A stretch of DNA of 64,000 nt from Peribacillus simplex (GTDB taxonomy: Bacteria; Bacillota; Bacilli; Bacillales; DSM-1321), in assembly GCF_001578185.1 (NCBI RefSeq), contig NZ_CP011008.1, positions 2,570,001 to 2,634,000 of the forward strand, given 5' to 3'. The notes under the pieces were generated by a model. That model was not told the origin of the DNA. It ran no database searches and worked only from the letters and a program-made list of their open reading frames with translations. How positions within the stretch are numbered: position 1 is the first letter of the stretch; every line of letters starts with the position of its first letter. This document shows, in pieces, positions 60,904 through 64,000 of the stretch. The position numbers and the translations under genes were made by a program.

Positions 60904-61640
60904 CGTCTTACCTCCATTCGATTCAAGATGCTTATAGCAACTGAAAAAAATACAGCAACCGTTACAATCACTTTGATAATAAATAGAGAAAGCGTCGATT
61001 CCATCGTATAAAATGTAAATACATTTACGAGAAAAGGCTCTTTTTGAATTGAGGCCTCAAGAAATAGCGTTCCAAATAACAAAACAGAAATAAGAATGAT
61101 AAACAATTTACTTACTTGGACTAGTGTCCCAATAAAGTAGCCAATGGAGCTAACTAAGAAAACATAAAAAATTGTTACACCTATACCCATAACAAGTTCT
61201 TGTAACCCAGAATGAACGCCATAAATCCGCTCATCAAGAAAAATAAAAGCTAAGACTTTCAACAAATTCCCAGCCAGAATGGCAGTGATGCCCCCAACGA
61301 TACTTGCCGTTAATAAAAAGAGAATATTCGATAGACTACTACTAAGGCGATTGGTTACGAAAGTAAAATCATGATTTCTGTATGGTTTCGTAGTTATTGT
61401 AATCGCTGTAACGAAAGCCCAAATGAGTGTGAAACCAATGACTAAATCTGCAGAATAGTATTCTATATTAACACTAATGTTACTTCCTCCCATTCCAGCT
61501 GAGCCAACACCACCAATTGAAAAGAGAAGTGCTAATAACTGGATTCCAATGAGTGAACTAAAAGCATCTATATTTGCTTTTAGCTTAAAAAAGTATTGTT
61601 TTTTTATCGTTTTCTTCAAATTAACTTTTGTTAAAGACAT
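60900..61640 (-). CDS. ABC exporter permease, YtrC/D-like
   Basis: A membrane protein of about 246 residues with six predicted helices and no binding-protein loop, typical of ABC-2-type exporter permeases co-encoded with YtrA-type regulators. The ATG at 61640 follows AGGAGG after a preceding ATG at 61643; the longer frame upstream would extend over that site. It overlaps the ATPase gene by 20 bases. The substrate is unknown; related YtrBCDEF systems respond to cell-wall antibiotics. Confidence 0.8.
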   Translation of the reverse strand: MSLTKVNLKKTIKKQYFFKLKANIDAFSSLIGIQLLALLFSIGGVGSAGMGGSNISVNIEYYSADLVIGFTLIWAFVTAITITTKPYRNHDFTFVTNRLSSSLSNILFLLTASIVGGITAILAGNLLKVLAFIFLDERIYGVHSGLQELVMGIGVTIFYVFLVSSIGYFIGTLVQVSKLFIILISVLLFGTLFLEASIQKEPFLVNVFTFYTMESTLSLFIIKVIVTVAVFFSVAISILNRMEVRR

Positions 61641-62523
61641 CATCAATTCCTCCTTTCGTTTCATTGGTTAAGTAAACACATAAATCACTTGATTGAACGG
61701 GTAAGATTTCCATTCCTACAATGCGAGCTTTATTAAGTAAGGACTCTGAAAAGTCATTTTTTACAACCGCATACATCGTATTCACACCTAAGTATTCCTT
61801 AAAAAGGATTTCCTTTCCACTCGTTAAATTAAGTACTTCTTCCGTTGTTCCTTTTAATCCGATTGCCCATTCCTTTAACTCAGAGATTGACATTTGGAAA
61901 TGTTTCTTCCCACCTTTAATGAGTAACACATCTTCCAGTAAATCCTCAATTTCATCCAAGTGATGGCTAGATAGAATAATAGTACGTGGATAAGCAATAT
62001 AATCCTTAAGCAATGCTCGATAGAAGTCTTTTCTTACTGCCACATCCATTCCTGTAGTTGGTTCATCAAAAATTGTTAATGGACAACGGGATGCTAAGCC
62101 GATAACCATATTAAAGGTACTTGTTTTTCCTTTCGAAAGCCGATTATGATAAGATTTTGAATCAAAAGAAAAATAGTCAAGTAAGCGCTTAGCTAATTTC
62201 CTATCCCAATTTGGATAGAAGTTCCCTGCCACTGTTAATATTTCACCAAGTGGTATGGCTGGTGGAAAACTCATTTGGTCGTCCACAAAGATGGAGTTTA
62301 TAGAGACGTTCAGGCTGTTATATGGTCTTTCAGAAAAAACCTTGACCTGTCCTGACGTTTCTTTGATGAACCCAGCAATAATTTTAAGTAAGGTCGTTTT
62401 TCCAACTCCATTTCGACCAATTAATCCCGTTATTTTATTTTCTTCAATTGAAAAAGAGAGCTTATCTAAAATATTTTTCCTTAAATAAGTTTTCGTTAAA
62501 TCCGTACATTCAATCACCCTCAT
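61621..62523 (-). CDS. ABC exporter ATPase, YtrB-like
   Basis: A 300-residue ATPase with Walker A GRNGVGKTT (36-44), an atypical signature LSKGKTSTF in place of LSGGQ (as in YtrB/YhcH relatives), Walker B LTIFDEPTTGMD and switch LSSHHLDE. A 90-residue C-terminal tail is typical of the group. It starts at an ATG that overlaps the GntR stop codon (ATGA). It drives the permease encoded just downstream. Confidence 0.88.
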   Translation of the reverse strand: MRVIECTDLTKTYLRKNILDKLSFSIEENKITGLIGRNGVGKTTLLKIIAGFIKETSGQVKVFSERPYNSLNVSINSIFVDDQMSFPPAIPLGEILTVAGNFYPNWDRKLAKRLLDYFSFDSKSYHNRLSKGKTSTFNMVIGLASRCPLTIFDEPTTGMDVAVRKDFYRALLKDYIAYPRTIILSSHHLDEIEDLLEDVLLIKGGKKHFQMSISELKEWAIGLKGTTEEVLNLTSGKEILFKEYLGVNTMYAVVKNDFSESLLNKARIVGMEILPVQSSDLCVYLTNETKGGIDDVFNKS

Positions 62524-62897
62524 TGTTCAGCCTCCTGATTATTTGCTACTTTTATCATTTTGATTAATTCTATTTTACTTATTTGTAATCGATTAGCTTC
62601 TAAAACCAACTCCCGTACTAATCGCTTCAATGTTTGGTTTTTTCGTTTATAGATGATGATTTCTTTTGCATCACCAGCGACAAACATACCAAGTCCTCGC
62701 TTTTTATACAGGATATTTTCGTCCACCAGAAGATTGAGGCCCTTTGCTGCAGTTGCAGGATTGATCGTATACATTTCAGCTAATTGGTATTGTGAGTACA
62801 CCTTTTCGTCACTTTTAAAATGACCATTTAAAATTTCCGATTCAATCCACTCTGCAATTTGCACATAAATAGGCTTAGTACTATCCGTATTTAGAAT
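62520..62897 (-). CDS. GntR-family regulator, YtrA subfamily
   Basis: A regulator of about 125 residues: IYVQIAEWIESEILNGHFKSDEKVYSQYQLAEMYTINPATAAKGLNLLVDENILYKKRGLGMFV is the winged helix of the YtrA subfamily, followed by a short dimerisation helix pair. YtrA repressors control the adjacent ABC transporter. The start is unusual: AAGGAGGAGG (62912-62903) lies inside the frame and is followed five bases later by an ATT at 62897; the only upstream codon is a TTG at 62915 with no site of its own. Confidence 0.82.
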   Translation of the reverse strand: MLNTDSTKPIYVQIAEWIESEILNGHFKSDEKVYSQYQLAEMYTINPATAAKGLNLLVDENILYKKRGLGMFVAGDAKEIIIYKRKNQTLKRLVRELVLEANRLQISKIELIKMIKVANNQEAEQ

Positions 62898-62921
62898 TGT
62901 TTCCTCCTCCTTCAAATGTAG

Positions 62922-62941
62922 TACATTACTGTTGTAATGTA
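62922..62941. promoter_or_regulatory. YtrA-type operator
   Basis: TACATTAC and GTAATGTA are perfect arms around TGTT, placed just upstream of the GntR start. The YtrA family binds such dyads near its own promoter. Confidence 0.65.
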
Positions 62942-63127
62942 GTATATATTAATTTGGAATATATTACAATAACTGTTTTTATTTGCTTTGTTAGGTTGGT
63001 ATCTCCAGTTTGTACTTTATTCCATACATAAACGACCGTTTTTTGGTTATAGAAAAGAGATTCTCTAAAAAATATCTGTCATAATTTGCGCTTATTTTAA
63101 ATGCTATTTTTTCACATTCAAGTTTAA

Positions 63128-63164
63128 AACCCAGCTACCTTCACATGAGAAGATTAGCTGGGTT
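63128..63164 (-). terminator. Terminator downstream of the transposition ATPase remnant
   Basis: AACCCAGCTA and TAGCTGGGTT around a 17-base loop, followed by TTTTA on the minus strand. Confidence 0.6.
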
Positions 63165-63187
63165 CCGTCATTATTTACCTCCAATTA

Positions 63188-63995
63188 CTAGCTAGCTAGT
63201 GCAGCTTCTACGACTTCTGTCGTAATGGAAGTCAGTTGATTGATTTCAAGAATACGTTCAATTTGAGTAAATAGCCGATGAATGAGTTTAAAATTGCCGT
63301 TGTGACTTTCATGATGTTAGTGAGTGCCTCATAATCGGAAAGGTCCTCTTTATTAATAGAGATCCCGAGTTCATCCAATTAGTATTCTAAGATATGGTGC
63401 ATCTCGTCTTTACTAAGCTTCTGAAATTCGTGTGCAAAACCGATACGGAAGTAAGGCTGAGGGTAACGCGCAAACCTTATTTCCTTCCCTGGCATCCCGA
63501 TGAATCATGGCTACGCCATGTTGAACATAAATATCACGAAGTTGTTCCTAATGTTTCAGTTTTAAACGATCGATTTCATGGACTATAATTAAGTGAATCT
63601 CCTCGAAAGCGTTAGAAGTGTTCTTTTCTTTCTCACTAATACGTACCCGATAGAAGTCCTTCACTTTATTGAATCTTATCCCCGATACATGAATGGCACT
63701 GGTTAATTTCGTTGCAATGACGGGTGGGGCAGTATAGAAAAGTGTATGACAATCTAAGATTTTTTCATCAGCATGAGCATCTATCCATTCAACTTTTTCA
63801 TAATTGATTTGCTTCTCGAGATATTCCCACTGGGCATACTGTCAGCTGACAGTGTTTTCCCGACACCTGGTAGACCATAACAAATGCCCATATATTGATA
63901 CTTGATATTGGCATCACAAAACTCGGCAAATCGCTTATATTCCTTCGTTTCAAAAAATGATTGATAATTTCTATAATATTAATAGGCAGCCTTAT
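63188..63995 (-). pseudogene. Decayed TniB/TnsC-like AAA ATPase of a transposon
   Basis: Read in several frames the minus strand gives FFETKEYKRFAEFCDANIKY, GICYGLPGVGKTLSA (Walker A), EWIDAHADEKILD, then EEIHLIIVHEIDRLKLKH (Walker B-like), EQLRDIYVQHGVAMI, PYFRIGFAHEFQKLSKDEMH and GNFKLIHRLFTQIERILE, the order of AAA transposition ATPases. In-frame stops and at least three frameshifts inactivate it. The transposase itself would lie beyond the right edge. Confidence 0.8.
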
Positions 63996-64000
63996 ATAAT

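Noticed and set aside
63394-63588. Plus-strand frame of 64 codons near the right edge
   Set aside because: It is the antisense of the decayed transposition ATPase.
1-64000. tRNA, rRNA, CRISPR array, prophage or replication origin
   Set aside because: None was recognised anywhere in the window; no regularly spaced direct repeats and no clusters of phage genes were seen.

Overview
The window reads as chromosomal DNA of a low-GC, endospore-forming Bacillaceae, most like Peribacillus/Bacillus. The grounds are family-level resemblances: a five-gene puc-type xanthine dehydrogenase operon, glcDF, iseA with a WalR-type operator, a Spo0M-like protein, ykuK, uvsE and a ytrA-type ABC operon, with strong AGGAGG ribosome binding sites and many TTG/GTG starts. 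I saw no rRNA, tRNA, CRISPR array or prophage. Most genes lie on the minus strand.

Layout. 0-5 kb: a drug/metabolite exporter with its GntR regulator, a very small zinc-ribbon gene, a methyltransferase and a hydrolase. 5.1-10.9 kb: molybdenum hydroxylase operon pucA-B-D-C-E, ending in an unrecognised gene with an internal duplication. 11.2-24 kb: glcDF with a divergent racemase-like gene, then a large unit comprising a PotABCD-like ABC importer led by an orphan TAXI lipoprotein. A good sigma-54 promoter and a 34-bp palindrome lie in front of the TAXI gene, next to genes for an NtrC-type regulator and a histidine kinase with an external solute-binding domain. 24-33.6 kb: small stress and regulatory genes and a secreted beta-amylase, set among decayed genes (two DinB-like copies, a serine resolvase, an IS1182-type transposase start, a nitrate-type transporter end, a MurE N-terminal domain) and GC-rich dispersed repeats. 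33.9-39.6 kb: an MFS pump with a structured leader, an MscS channel plus Spo0M-like gene behind a yybP-ykoY (Mn2+) riboswitch, iseA, and a PadR/HAAS pair. 39.8-47 kb: glycerate kinase with a broken GntP permease, LysR and IS scraps, an FAD oxidase, a UDG-like protein and hypotheticals. 47.3-53 kb: glutarate catabolism (csiD/glaH, DUF3870, lhgO, GntR) and formamidase fmdA with fmdB. 53.9-64 kb: hydrolase/TetR pair, tyrosine recombinase, uvsE, a PLP transsulfuration-type enzyme, a YtrA-type ABC operon, and a decayed TniB-like transposition ATPase at the right edge.

The strongest leads are regulatory. (1) The csiD leader at 48222-48397 has a promoter, two abutting hairpins and three short segments that can form mutually exclusive helices, one hiding the ribosome binding site; I do not recognise it as a known riboswitch class. 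(2) A Mn2+ riboswitch sits in front of a Spo0M-like/MscS operon. (3) A sigma-54-controlled uptake unit joins a TAXI protein to an ABC importer. These rest on reading the sequence by eye; no folding, database search or expression data were available.
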